From Virgibacillus_N oceani_A (GTDB lineage Bacteria; Bacillota; Bacilli; Bacillales; Amphibacillaceae), in NCBI GenBank assembly GCA_041521345.1, contig JBGOHB010000022.1: a DNA stretch of 64,000 nucleotides, one strand, 5' to 3'. The notes beneath the pieces are model-generated. The model saw only the letters and a program-made list of their open reading frames with translations, made no database searches and was not told the DNA's origin. Below are positions 32,868-41,035 of the stretch, one piece after another. Position 1 is the first letter of the stretch, and every line of letters begins with the position of its first letter. The position numbers were made by a program, and so were the translations under genes.

Positions 32868-33752
32868 TTGCAAGTAAATCTAAATGATTATATTAATCGA
32901 TGCCAAGAAATTATTCAAAAAGAGCTGACCCGTCATTTAAAGCAGCTTGATGTTCCGGAGAATTTAAAAGACGCTATGCTGTATTCTGTGGAAGCCGGTG
33001 GAAAAAGATTGCGGCCCATTCTTTTAATCGCAAGCTATGAACATTATGGCAGCAATATAAAAAAAGTGATGTCATCGGCAATTGCAATTGAATTAATCCA
33101 TACATATTCACTTATCCATGACGATTTACCCGCTATGGATAATGATGACTTCCGCAGAGGAAAACCTACGAATCATAAAGTGTTTGATGAAGCAACTGCT
33201 ATTTTGGCAGGAGATGCATTATTGACCTACAGCTTTGAAATTATTGCAGAAGATAACAATTTACATGATTTTGAAAAAGTAGAGTTAATCAAAAAACTGT
33301 CAATGGCTGCCGGGCCAAGTGGTATGGTTGCAGGCCAGATTATGGATATGGGAGCGGAAAATAATCCAATAAAACTACAGCAGCTGGAAACCATTCATGA
33401 ACTTAAAACAGGGGAGCTTTTAACATATTCTGTCTATGCGGGAGCTTTTCTTGGACAGGCTACTGATGAGGAATTAATCTACTTAGAAGAATTTGCTTAT
33501 TATTTAGGGCTGATTTTCCAAGTGCAGGACGACATTCTGGATGTCACAGGGGATCCGGAAAAACTTGGTAAACCTACAGGCAGTGATGAAAACAATAATA
33601 AAAGTACCTATCCAAATTTATTAGGACTGGATGGAGCAATAAAGCATAAAGAGATGTATGTCCAAAAAGCAATGGAAGCTTTAAAAAAAGCCAATGCCCA
33701 AAGCTCGTATCTTATGGAATTAATAGACCATTTCAGCCAGCGGGACCACTAA
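32868..33752 (+). CDS. ispA: Polyprenyl (farnesyl) diphosphate synthase
   Basis: A 294-residue trans-prenyltransferase. The first aspartate-rich motif is DDLPAMDNDD and the second is QDDILD; KRLRPILLIASYEHYG is also typical. The start is TTG 32868, nine bases after AGGAGG; a longer in-frame reading would overlap xseB extensively. It condenses IPP and DMAPP to farnesyl diphosphate for undecaprenyl phosphate and quinones. It is followed by the OLE RNA region instead of dxs. Confidence 0.94.
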   Translation: MQVNLNDYINRCQEIIQKELTRHLKQLDVPENLKDAMLYSVEAGGKRLRPILLIASYEHYGSNIKKVMSSAIAIELIHTYSLIHDDLPAMDNDDFRRGKPTNHKVFDEATAILAGDALLTYSFEIIAEDNNLHDFEKVELIKKLSMAAGPSGMVAGQIMDMGAENNPIKLQQLETIHELKTGELLTYSVYAGAFLGQATDEELIYLEEFAYYLGLIFQVQDDILDVTGDPEKLGKPTGSDENNNKSTYPNLLGLDGAIKHKEMYVQKAMEALKKANAQSSYLMELIDHFSQRDH

Positions 33753-33797
33753 GACAAAGCTTTAAAAGCCAAGTTAGCGAAGAATAAACCGAGCCTA

Positions 33798-33871
33798 AGC
33801 ACTGTGCAAGTGTATGCCCCATCGTAAAGAATTGGGACTGCGCTAAATGCTCGCCCCATCGTAAAGAATTG
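33798..33871. repeat. Imperfect tandem repeat of 36-37 bp between ispA and the OLE RNA
   Basis: Two copies end with the identical 19-mer GCCCCATCGTAAAGAATTG (33816-33834 and 33853-33871). The preceding halves, GCACTGTGCAAGTGTAT and GGACTGCGCTAAATGCT, are related. The surrounding 33753-33900 holds no gene. It could be a decayed mobile repeat or part of the leader of the OLE transcript. Confidence 0.7.
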
Positions 33872-33928
33872 CTAGCCTCTGGGTGCGGGAGCCGCTTAAA
33901 TGAAAGAATGGAAAATTCCCGTCAAACA

Positions 33929-33937
33929 TGGTATAAT
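33929..33937 (+). promoter_or_regulatory. Extended -10 promoter directly before the OLE RNA
   Basis: TGGTATAAT is a perfect extended -10 element (TATAAT at 33932-33937). A weak -35 match TGGAAA lies 17 bp upstream. Transcription would start near 33944, a few bases before the terminal stem of the RNA. Confidence 0.65.
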
Positions 33938-33943
33938 TAATAC

Positions 33944-34550
33944 AAAGAGGGATGGTGCAGTATTCTAGTCGGTCTACCGTTTCTGAAGGCGGGCCTAAAA
34001 ATCCGCCAAAGGGCACATCGATGAAGTTTCTTGTGTTGGCTTGAGGCGCCCAGCCTTGGGTTGATGCTGGGAGTTAAGGTTTTTGGGCGATCCGCAAAGG
34101 CATGCGGGCGTTGACCCGATTACCGTGGAGGCCCATCTCTGTAATGGCTGCTAAGCCTAGGAGCCGTTATGGAATGGGGTATGAACCTGCATGAAGTGTA
34201 AGGGACACATGGCGTGCAGCGTAGCCTGCCTTGAGTGGTGCTTGAGGGGATTAGAGTTCCAAACAATAATCCGGGTGGCCACTGGTTATTGTTTTTATCT
34301 CTATGAAATCATCGCTGCAAAAGAGGCTAGGAAGTGGTTAAAGGACTGCCAGAGGAAATCTCCTAGACTGTTCACCGACATTTAAAAGGGATTATAGTGC
34401 GGACTAAGTGGTAATCCAGTCCGGCTTTTGGCAACAAAGCCGAGATGAATTTAAAGGGGAACCGCCTTGCATGGCAACATGGGGTGTTCATCTGGGAAAA
34501 CCTACTGGACCTAAGCCGCAGTCTTAACCTTTTAAATGACCATCCCCTTA
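33944..34550 (+). ncRNA. ole: OLE RNA (ornate, large, extremophilic)
   Basis: About 607 bases without a credible gene lie between ispA and a four-helix membrane protein gene. OLE RNAs are about 610 nt and occur at exactly this site in Bacillus halodurans, between ispA and oapA. The ends pair: GGGATGGT (33949-33956) with ACCATCCC (34539-34546). Internal hairpins include GGCGG/CCGCC (33988-33992/34003-34007), CCCAGC/GCTGGG (34049-34054/34066-34071), AACAATAA/TTATTGTT (34262-34269/34286-34293) and CGGCTTT/AAAGCCG (34422-34428/34436-34442). GC content is well above that of the flanks. In B. halodurans OLE forms a membrane-associated ribonucleoprotein with OapA and other proteins and matters for cold, alcohol and Mg2+ stress. 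I identify it by context, length and structure; I could not run the Rfam model RF01071. Confidence 0.92.
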
Positions 34551-34604
34551 TACATAGTATTGTAATAAAACCATGAAATTATTAATAAAAAATTGAGGTA
34601 TAAA

Positions 34605-35189
34605 ATGAAATCGCAAATAAAGCGTTCTATGAGGTTTAGTATTTTAATTGCCGTTATCACTTTTGTGTTAGCGGCTATTTTTTCAGTAATATCGTCTTCT
34701 ATTTTAAGTGGAGTAGTATGGATGATAGGATTATTAATAGTACTTATCATTGTAACAATTGGCGTTATATTTGATATGCTCGGTATAGCCTCTACTGCTG
34801 CCCAGGAAGCGCCGTTTCATGCCATGGCTGCAGAAAAGGTTCCAGGGGCAAAGGAAGCGGTAACAATTATTAAAAATGCGGATAAATTTGCAAGTTTCTG
34901 TAATGATGTAATTGGTGATATAGCCGGAATTGTCAGTGGGACGGCTACAGCAATAGTAGTACTTCAAATTGCAGCATTGACAGGACATGGAGAAGGCTCC
35001 CCGTATCAAATATTTTTATCTGTGTTATTAACGAGTCTGGTTGCTGCACTTACTGTTGGAGGAAAAGCAATCGGTAAGTTTATGGCAATCAATGCTTCCA
35101 CAAAAATCATCTTTTTTGCTGGTAAAGTGATAGCCATTATTCAAAATAAATTAAAAATAAAAGTCTTGCCGGATAATAAAAGGCAGTAA
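34605..35189 (+). CDS. oapA: OLE-associated membrane protein OapA
   Basis: A 194-residue protein from ATG 34605, six bases after GAGG; the longer frame starting TTG 34593 includes that site. Four predicted membrane helices lie near residues 11-32, 34-57, 103-126 and 134-152. The C-terminus is basic (QNKLKIKVLPDNKRQ), as expected for an RNA-binding membrane protein. Its place 55 bases after the OLE RNA, on the same strand, matches OapA (BH2780 in B. halodurans), which binds OLE and carries it to the membrane. From memory, OapA resembles part of CNNM/MpfA-type magnesium transporters. Alternative: an unrelated small membrane protein, which the RNA context makes unlikely. Confidence 0.9.
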   Translation: MKSQIKRSMRFSILIAVITFVLAAIFSVISSSILSGVVWMIGLLIVLIIVTIGVIFDMLGIASTAAQEAPFHAMAAEKVPGAKEAVTIIKNADKFASFCNDVIGDIAGIVSGTATAIVVLQIAALTGHGEGSPYQIFLSVLLTSLVAALTVGGKAIGKFMAINASTKIIFFAGKVIAIIQNKLKIKVLPDNKRQ

Positions 35190-35201
35190 AGGATTATTGA
35201 T

Positions 35202-36026
35202 ATGGGAAAAAAGCGTTTGGATGTACTTTTAGTGGAAAAAGAGTTAATTGAAACAAGAGAAAAAGCAAAGCGAGTCATTATGGCCGGCCTTGTTTTTTCC
35301 AAGGAAGTCAGATTGGACAAACCGGGTATGAAAGTGGATGAAGAGGTTCCTTTAAAAATAAAAGAAAAATTACGCTACGTTGGCCGCGGAGGCTTGAAAC
35401 TGGAAAAAGCATTAAATCATTTCCACATTTCTTTAAAAGACAAAATAATGGTGGATGTTGGATCATCTACCGGTGGGTTTACCGATTGTGGCCTGCAAAA
35501 TGGGCTCAGTCTCAGTTATGCTGTTGATGTCGGCTATAACCAGCTTGATTGGAAGCTGAGAAATGATCCCAGAGTAATAACAATGGAAAGAACAAACTTC
35601 AGATATGTTACCCAAGAAAACTTTCAAAAGGGAACTCCTAACTTTGCCGCTATTGATGTGTCATTTATTTCGTTACAACTTATTTTACCAGTATTAAAAA
35701 AGATAATTGCAGAAAGCAGTGATGTTATCGCCTTAATAAAACCACAATTTGAAGCCGGCAGGGACCAAGTAGGCAAGAAAGGAATTGTCCGGGACAAAAA
35801 AGTGCACATGCAGGTGGTGAAGCAAATCGTTAATTTTGCAATTGAAGAAAATTATGGCCTATTCGGCATCACTTATTCTCCCATAACGGGAGGAGATGGC
35901 AATATTGAATTTCTGGCTCATTTCGGCTGGAAAAAAGATACGAGCGGGATATGCCTGAAAGATGAAGCAATAGAAGAATTGATCGATCAAGCGCAGGCTG
36001 ACTTTCATCCTTCCAGTAATACATGA
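35202..36026 (+). CDS. tlyA: TlyA family RNA methyltransferase (YqxC)
   Basis: A 274-residue protein with an N-terminal S4 RNA-binding domain (KKRLDVLLVEKELIETREKA) and an FtsJ-like methyltransferase domain with the SAM motif VDVGSSTGGFTDCGLQ and IKPQFEAG. In other bacteria TlyA methylates rRNA at the 2'-hydroxyl of cytidines; the target here is inferred. It starts 12 bases after oapA, so it may share the transcript. Confidence 0.93.
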   Translation: MGKKRLDVLLVEKELIETREKAKRVIMAGLVFSKEVRLDKPGMKVDEEVPLKIKEKLRYVGRGGLKLEKALNHFHISLKDKIMVDVGSSTGGFTDCGLQNGLSLSYAVDVGYNQLDWKLRNDPRVITMERTNFRYVTQENFQKGTPNFAAIDVSFISLQLILPVLKKIIAESSDVIALIKPQFEAGRDQVGKKGIVRDKKVHMQVVKQIVNFAIEENYGLFGITYSPITGGDGNIEFLAHFGWKKDTSGICLKDEAIEELIDQAQADFHPSSNT

Positions 36027-36045
36027 GCGTAGTGAGGTGCTAGCA

Positions 36046-36495
36046 ATGAGTAAAATACAGCGTCATATTAAAATAAGGGAACTTATTACAGAAAATGAAA
36101 TAGAAACACAGGATGACCTTGTAGACCGCTTAAAAAACATGGGGTACAATGTTACACAAGCTACAGTGTCACGGGATATTAAAGAGCTCAGGCTCGTGAA
36201 AGTACCGGCTACAAATGGAACCTACAAGTATAGTCTGCCGGCAGACCAAAAGTTTAACCCATTGAATAAATTGAAACGCTTAATCATGGATGCATTTGTA
36301 AAAATTGAGCATGCCAGTCATTTTATTGTATTAAAGACACTTCCCGGTAATGCTCATGCAATAGGCGTCCTCATCGATAATCTGGATTGGGATGAAATTA
36401 TGGGTACTATTTGCGGTGATGACACATGTTTGATTATATGTAAAACCGATACGGATGCAGAAACAATTAAAGACCGTTTTATCGAAATGTTATAG
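36046..36495 (+). CDS. ahrC: Arginine repressor/activator AhrC (ArgR)
   Basis: A 149-residue ArgR, exactly the B. subtilis length, from ATG 36046, six bases after GAGGTG. The N-terminal winged helix contains GYNVTQATVSRDIKEL and the C-terminal hexamerisation and arginine-binding domain ends MGTICGDDTCLIICKT. It represses arginine synthesis and activates its breakdown. The tlyA-ahrC-recN order is conserved in Bacilli. Confidence 0.96.
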   Translation: MSKIQRHIKIRELITENEIETQDDLVDRLKNMGYNVTQATVSRDIKELRLVKVPATNGTYKYSLPADQKFNPLNKLKRLIMDAFVKIEHASHFIVLKTLPGNAHAIGVLIDNLDWDEIMGTICGDDTCLIICKTDTDAETIKDRFIEML

Positions 36496-36528
36496 AAAAA
36501 ATATACGTTTATAGGTGGTGAATACAGC

Positions 36529-38253
36529 TTGCTTACAGAATTGTCTATACAAGATTTTGCTATTATTGATAAATTATCGATTACATTCCAAAATGGTTTA
36601 ACCGTATTAACTGGGGAAACGGGAGCTGGGAAATCAATTATTATTGATGCCGTACAATTATTGGCCGGAGGGAGAGGCTCTGTAGAATTTGTAAGACATG
36701 GATGCGAAAAAGCTGAAATCCAAGGTTTATTTACCACCGAGGATCATAACCATCCTGTATATGAGATCGGCAGAACATATGGAATAGATATATCGGATGG
36801 TCAGATTATTTTGCGAAGAGTAGTTACAGCCGGCGGAAAGAGCATATGCAGGGTTAACGGAAAACTGGTTACATTAGCTATTTTAAGGGAGTTTGGAAGA
36901 ACGCTCATTGATATACATAGTCAGCATGAAACACAGTCATTAATGAATCCCGAGAGTCATATTGAATTACTGGATTTATTTGATCCTAAAACAATTAAAT
37001 ATGAAAAAGATGCATATCATCAATTATATAATAAGCTGCAGTCACTAAAAAAACGTTTTAAAAAATTAAATGAAAATGAAAAAGAAAATGCACAGCGGCT
37101 TGACCTGCTTGAATTTCAAAGAACCGAACTCGAACAGGCTAATCTGATACCGAATGAAGATGTATCATTGGAACAAGAAAGTAAGAGATTAGCGAATTTT
37201 GAAAAAATACACACCTCTATTCATGATGCCTATAACGCATTGTATGGTGACCATAAAGGACTGGAATGGGTAAATAAAGCACAGACTTCCCTCTTGGATA
37301 ATAGTAAATACGATCCATTTATTGCAGAAAAAGGGGAAGAAATAGCAGATCATTATTTCGCCTTGGAAGAATTATCGTATGAATTGGGAAATTATATGGA
37401 AAAGCAGCAATATGATCCAGAGCAGTTAAATGAAATGGAAGCCAGACTTTATGAATTAAACCGGTTAAAGAAAAAATACGGTTCGACAGTAGATGATATG
37501 CTCAAGTATGCTGCCGAGATAGAAGAAGAAATTGATCAGCTGAAAAACAAGGATTCCCACCTTGCGAAATTGCAGGAAGAAATAAATGAAACAGAAAAAG
37601 ATGCTTACCTGGAAGCCAAACAATTGCATGACAGTCGAAAAAAAGCCGCAGAAGCGCTTACAAAAGATATTTATAGCGAATTCAAAGGTTTATATTTGGA
37701 AAAAGCAACATTTAAAATCCAATTTGTTTCAGATGAGGAAACAGATCCAAATCCAAAACTGCATTATAACGGTTATGATCAAGTACGATTTCTAATAGCA
37801 ACAAATCCTGGCGAACCATTAAAGCCACTTCATAAAATTGCCTCCGGCGGAGAGCTTTCCCGAATTATGCTGGCACTAAAAAGAATATTTGCCAAGCATC
37901 AGGGCGTCACAAGTGTTATTTTTGACGAAGTGGACACAGGCGTCAGCGGAAGAGTAGCTCAAGCTATTGCAGAAAAAATATATCAGATTTCAGTCGCATC
38001 TCAAGTACTATGTATTACCCATCTGCCACAGGTTGCTTCCATGGCAGATACGCATAAACTAATTGACAAGAAAATAAATAATAATCGGACAACAACCTCT
38101 ATTTCCCAGTTAGGACAAGCTGAACAAATTGATGAGCTGAGCCGAATGATTACTGGTACGGAGCTGACAGAAACAGCAAAAGAACATGCTGGAGAAATGC
38201 TTGATTTAGCTGAAAAATTTAAGAATAAGAATAGAAGAAAAGCCGGAAACTAA
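36529..38253 (+). CDS. recN: DNA repair protein RecN
   Basis: A 574-residue SMC-like ATPase. Walker A is GETGAGKSIIIDAVQLL at the N-terminus; a long coiled coil spans about residues 155-390; the ABC signature IASGGELSRIMLALK and Walker B VIFDEVDTGVSG follow. It acts early at double-strand breaks. The start is TTG 36529, after AGGTGGTG. Confidence 0.96.
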   Translation: MLTELSIQDFAIIDKLSITFQNGLTVLTGETGAGKSIIIDAVQLLAGGRGSVEFVRHGCEKAEIQGLFTTEDHNHPVYEIGRTYGIDISDGQIILRRVVTAGGKSICRVNGKLVTLAILREFGRTLIDIHSQHETQSLMNPESHIELLDLFDPKTIKYEKDAYHQLYNKLQSLKKRFKKLNENEKENAQRLDLLEFQRTELEQANLIPNEDVSLEQESKRLANFEKIHTSIHDAYNALYGDHKGLEWVNKAQTSLLDNSKYDPFIAEKGEEIADHYFALEELSYELGNYMEKQQYDPEQLNEMEARLYELNRLKKKYGSTVDDMLKYAAEIEEEIDQLKNKDSHLAKLQEEINETEKDAYLEAKQLHDSRKKAAEALTKDIYSEFKGLYLEKATFKIQFVSDEETDPNPKLHYNGYDQVRFLIATNPGEPLKPLHKIASGGELSRIMLALKRIFAKHQGVTSVIFDEVDTGVSGRVAQAIAEKIYQISVASQVLCITHLPQVASMADTHKLIDKKINNNRTTTSISQLGQAEQIDELSRMITGTELTETAKEHAGEMLDLAEKFKNKNRRKAGN

Positions 38254-38271
38254 TAGTGCCGGCTTTTTTTG
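38238..38271 (+). terminator. Terminator of recN
   Basis: AAAAGCCGG pairs with CCGGCTTTTTT; the stem begins within the last recN codons. Confidence 0.85.
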
Positions 38272-38508
38272 ATAAATAATTATTACTCCCCCCTTATAAA
38301 TGAAATACTATCCTGCAGTTGAAATAAATGACATATAAATTATTTTTAATCAGACCATCATTGACTTATACCTTAATATCTCCTTTTATGAAAGGAAATT
38401 ATACACAGCATTCTTATGTTTCACCAGTTTAAAACTGATTGAGAAAGGTCAAATTAGAAATACAGATAAAAACATGGTATGGGTTTTGGAATAAGGAGAG
38501 TGAAGTAA

Positions 38509-39795
38509 GTGAATTTGAACACAGACCGTATTAGAAAAATATTTGGCACGCTGCTCCTTATTTTTGTGTTGGCAATTCCTTTTTCCGCCCCAATTCAGCA
38601 GTATCTTTCCATCCCAGATGAAATTGTTACCTTTAATGATCAAACCCCAATACAGCTTCCTGATTTAGGGGAAAATGTATCGGTTGATGTTTCTGATGAA
38701 AGTATTCAGGCGATTGATTCCTCTAACTTTCACGCAGATGGACCTGGAAATAGTGAGTTAATATATGAAGTAGCCGGTTTTCCGATCAAAAGGGTGAATG
38801 TTGACGTTATAGAGGATATTGAAGTGATCCCAGGTGGTCAATCTATCGGTGTCCAACTTCATACACAAGGGGTGCTTGTAGTCGGGCATCACTTGGTAAA
38901 TGTAAACGAGGCAGCATTATCGCCTGGAGAAGACGCGGATATTCAAGTCGGGGATATTATCTTGGATATTAATGGCAATCCTATAGAAGAAATGAAGGAT
39001 GTGAAGCCGTTTGTTGAAGAAGCCGGAGAGGAAAACGGTTCATTAAACGTAAAAATAAAAAGAGGACATCAAAAGATCGAAACAGAATTAACACCTAAGT
39101 TAGATGAGAAAGATAATGAATATAAAATTGGCCTCTATATACGTGATGCCGCAGCGGGGATTGGGACAATGACATTTCATGATCCCGATTCCCAAAAGTA
39201 TGGTGCTCTAGGTCATGTGATTTCTGATATGGATACAAACAAGCCCATTGAAATCCATAACGGGTCAATTGTAAGATCTTCGGTCAACTCGATTGAAAAA
39301 GGAAATAATGGCATTCCAGGTGAAAAACAGGCAAGGTTTTCAAACGACAGTGAAGAGATAGGCAGTATAACCAAAAACAGCCCTTTTGGCATTTTTGGCA
39401 AATTGGATGATGAAATTAAAAATGGATCTTATGACGAGCCAATGCCAATAGCCTTATCACATGAAGTAGAAGAAGGGCCTGCAGAAATTCTGACCGTAGT
39501 TAAAGATGAAAAAGTGGAAGCATTCGATATTGAAATTGTAAGCTCTGTTCCACAAAAATTTCCTGCAACAAAAGGAATGGTCGTTCAAATCACTGATCCT
39601 GAATTATTAGAGCATACTGGCGGTATAGTTCAGGGGATGAGCGGCAGTCCCATTATACAAAACGGGAAAATTGTTGGTGCAGTTACCCATGTATTTGTAA
39701 ACGATCCTACTTCAGGGTATGGCGTTCATATTGAATGGATGTTAAATGATGCCGGGATCGACGTTAATAAAAAATCTGATGAAATAGCTGGCTAA
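38509..39795 (+). CDS. spoIVB: SpoIVB serine peptidase (stage IV sporulation protein B)
   Basis: A 428-residue S55-family peptidase. It has an N-terminal membrane anchor (residues 11-28), a PDZ domain (about 105-190) and a catalytic domain with GALGHVISD (His236) and QGMSGSPI (Ser378). Both numbers coincide with the residues known in B. subtilis. It is secreted from the forespore to trigger SpoIVF-dependent pro-sigma-K processing. The start is GTG 38509 after AAGGAGAG. The 255-base gap upstream should hold a sigma-F/sigma-G promoter that I could not define. Confidence 0.95.
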   Translation: MNLNTDRIRKIFGTLLLIFVLAIPFSAPIQQYLSIPDEIVTFNDQTPIQLPDLGENVSVDVSDESIQAIDSSNFHADGPGNSELIYEVAGFPIKRVNVDVIEDIEVIPGGQSIGVQLHTQGVLVVGHHLVNVNEAALSPGEDADIQVGDIILDINGNPIEEMKDVKPFVEEAGEENGSLNVKIKRGHQKIETELTPKLDEKDNEYKIGLYIRDAAAGIGTMTFHDPDSQKYGALGHVISDMDTNKPIEIHNGSIVRSSVNSIEKGNNGIPGEKQARFSNDSEEIGSITKNSPFGIFGKLDDEIKNGSYDEPMPIALSHEVEEGPAEILTVVKDEKVEAFDIEIVSSVPQKFPATKGMVVQITDPELLEHTGGIVQGMSGSPIIQNGKIVGAVTHVFVNDPTSGYGVHIEWMLNDAGIDVNKKSDEIAG

Positions 39796-39798
39796 AAA

Positions 39799-39834
39799 AA
39801 CTTGTGGATGGTGACATCCACAAGTTTTTTAATG
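39799..39834 (+). terminator. Terminator of spoIVB
   Basis: ACTTGTGGATG pairs perfectly with CATCCACAAGT around GTGA, followed by TTTTTT. Confidence 0.92.
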
Positions 39835-39877
39835 GGACAATATTTTTTATTAATTCATCATAATTCTGATAATTTTG

Positions 39878-39886
39878 TGTTATAAT
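39878..39886 (+). promoter_or_regulatory. Putative vegetative promoter (Pv) of spo0A
   Basis: TGTTATAAT is a perfect extended -10 element. No strong -35 is visible. Its position upstream of the Spo0A boxes and the sigma-H promoter parallels the two-promoter layout of B. subtilis spo0A. Confidence 0.6.
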
Positions 39887-39900
39887 ACGAGTAAATATTA

Positions 39901-39918
39901 TTCGACAAAGGTGTCGAT
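39901..39918 (+). promoter_or_regulatory. Divergent pair of Spo0A boxes (0A boxes)
   Basis: TTCGACA is an exact inverse match to the 0A box TGTCGAA, and TGTCGAT follows four bases later with one mismatch. A third, weaker site TTCGAAA lies at 39992-39998 just before the sigma-H -35. Phospho-Spo0A probably binds here to switch from the vegetative to the sporulation promoter. Confidence 0.75.
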
Positions 39919-40002
39919 ATTAATCAAATTATATCGTAAACAGTAGAAATTAGAAGTAAATTAAAGAAATACTAAAAAAACCCAAAGTTTTTTCGAAATA
40001 AA

Positions 40003-40029
40003 GAAGGATATTTATAATTTATGTAGAAT
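40003..40029 (+). promoter_or_regulatory. Sigma-H promoter (Ps) of spo0A
   Basis: GAAGGATAT fits the sigma-H -35 consensus (RnAGGAwWW), and GTAGAAT fits the -10 (RnnGAAT), separated by 11 bases, the expected distance. It lies about 50 bases before the spo0A start. Confidence 0.85.
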
Positions 40030-40079
40030 ATGTAAAATAAGAGAAAGCGAATGAATTACATAAAGGGAGGAAATTTGCA

Positions 40080-40856
40080 GTGAATAAAACTTCAGTAGTA
40101 TTAGTGGATGATAACAAAGAACTCGTGCAATTGATGGAGGATTATTTTGAAGAACAGGAAGATATCGAAGTAATCGGTACAGCTTATAATGGGAAGGAAT
40201 GCTTAAGTCTGCTTGAAGAAACAAAACCAGATGTATTGCTTTTGGATATCATTATGCCTCATGTAGATGGGCTAAATGTTTTAAATACAATCAAAGATGA
40301 ACCTGATAAACCTCATGTTATTATGCTGACAGCTTTTGGTCAGGAAGAAGTAATGAAAAAAGCAGTTGACTACGGGGCATCTTATTTTATATTAAAACCA
40401 TTTGATTTGGATAATTTATCAGATCAAATTCGTCAAGTTCAAGGTAACAGGACAGCACTTCCTTCAAGCTCGAGAAAAGGGATAAAGAAAGAAAGGAAAA
40501 AACAGGATCTGGAAGCAAGTATTACGAATATCATTCATGAGATTGGAGTGCCGGCTCATATTAAAGGGTATATGTATTTAAGGGAAGCCATCACAATGGT
40601 GTATAATGATATTGAATTGCTGGGCTCAATCACAAAAGTGCTTTATCCGGATATCGCAAAAAAATATAATACAACCTCATCGAGAGTGGAGCGAGCCATA
40701 CGCCATGCGATAGAAGTAGCCTGGAGCAGGGGGAATATTGATTCGATCTCTGCCTTGTTCGGCTATACGATAAGCATTACTAAAGCTAAACCGACAAATT
40801 CAGAATTCATTGCAATGGTCGCTGACCGTTTGAGGCTGGAACATAGGGCAAGTTAA
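40080..40856 (+). CDS. spo0A: Sporulation master regulator Spo0A
   Basis: A 258-residue response regulator. The receiver domain has the acidic pair DD at 10-11 and the phosphorylated Asp56 in LLLDIIMPHVDG, the same number as in B. subtilis. The C-terminal effector domain includes the recognition helix region NTTSSRVERAIRHAIEVAW. The start is GTG 40080 after GGGAGGAAA. It receives phosphate from the phosphorelay and commands sporulation entry. Confidence 0.97.
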   Translation: MNKTSVVLVDDNKELVQLMEDYFEEQEDIEVIGTAYNGKECLSLLEETKPDVLLLDIIMPHVDGLNVLNTIKDEPDKPHVIMLTAFGQEEVMKKAVDYGASYFILKPFDLDNLSDQIRQVQGNRTALPSSSRKGIKKERKKQDLEASITNIIHEIGVPAHIKGYMYLREAITMVYNDIELLGSITKVLYPDIAKKYNTTSSRVERAIRHAIEVAWSRGNIDSISALFGYTISITKAKPTNSEFIAMVADRLRLEHRAS

Positions 40857-40925
40857 AGAAAAAAGAGGGTGGTCCCATAAACCTTTTTAAAGGGCTTATA
40901 AAGCGCCTTATACAGTCACGAATAA

Positions 40926-40971
40926 AAAACCGATGAAAAAAATAAATATTTCTCATCGGTTTTTTATTAAA
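40926..40971. terminator. Bidirectional terminator after spo0A
   Basis: AAAAAACCGATGA pairs with TCATCGGTTTTTT around an A-rich loop. It lies between spo0A and the convergent aspartate kinase gene. Confidence 0.88.
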
Positions 40972-41035
40972 TTATTTATGCATTAATGCTTAATTCATTT
41001 TCACCTTGGGAAAATGCATTTTCCGAATATCCTTT

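Noticed and set aside
34191..34385. 64-codon open frame inside the 33.9-34.5 kb gap
   Set aside because: It lies within the OLE RNA, has no ribosome binding site, and its bases are accounted for by conserved hairpins such as 34262-34293.
33944..34550. Group II intron or other ribozyme as explanation for the structured gap
   Set aside because: There is no reverse transcriptase frame and no recognisable domain V. The terminal pairing, size and oapA neighbour fit OLE.
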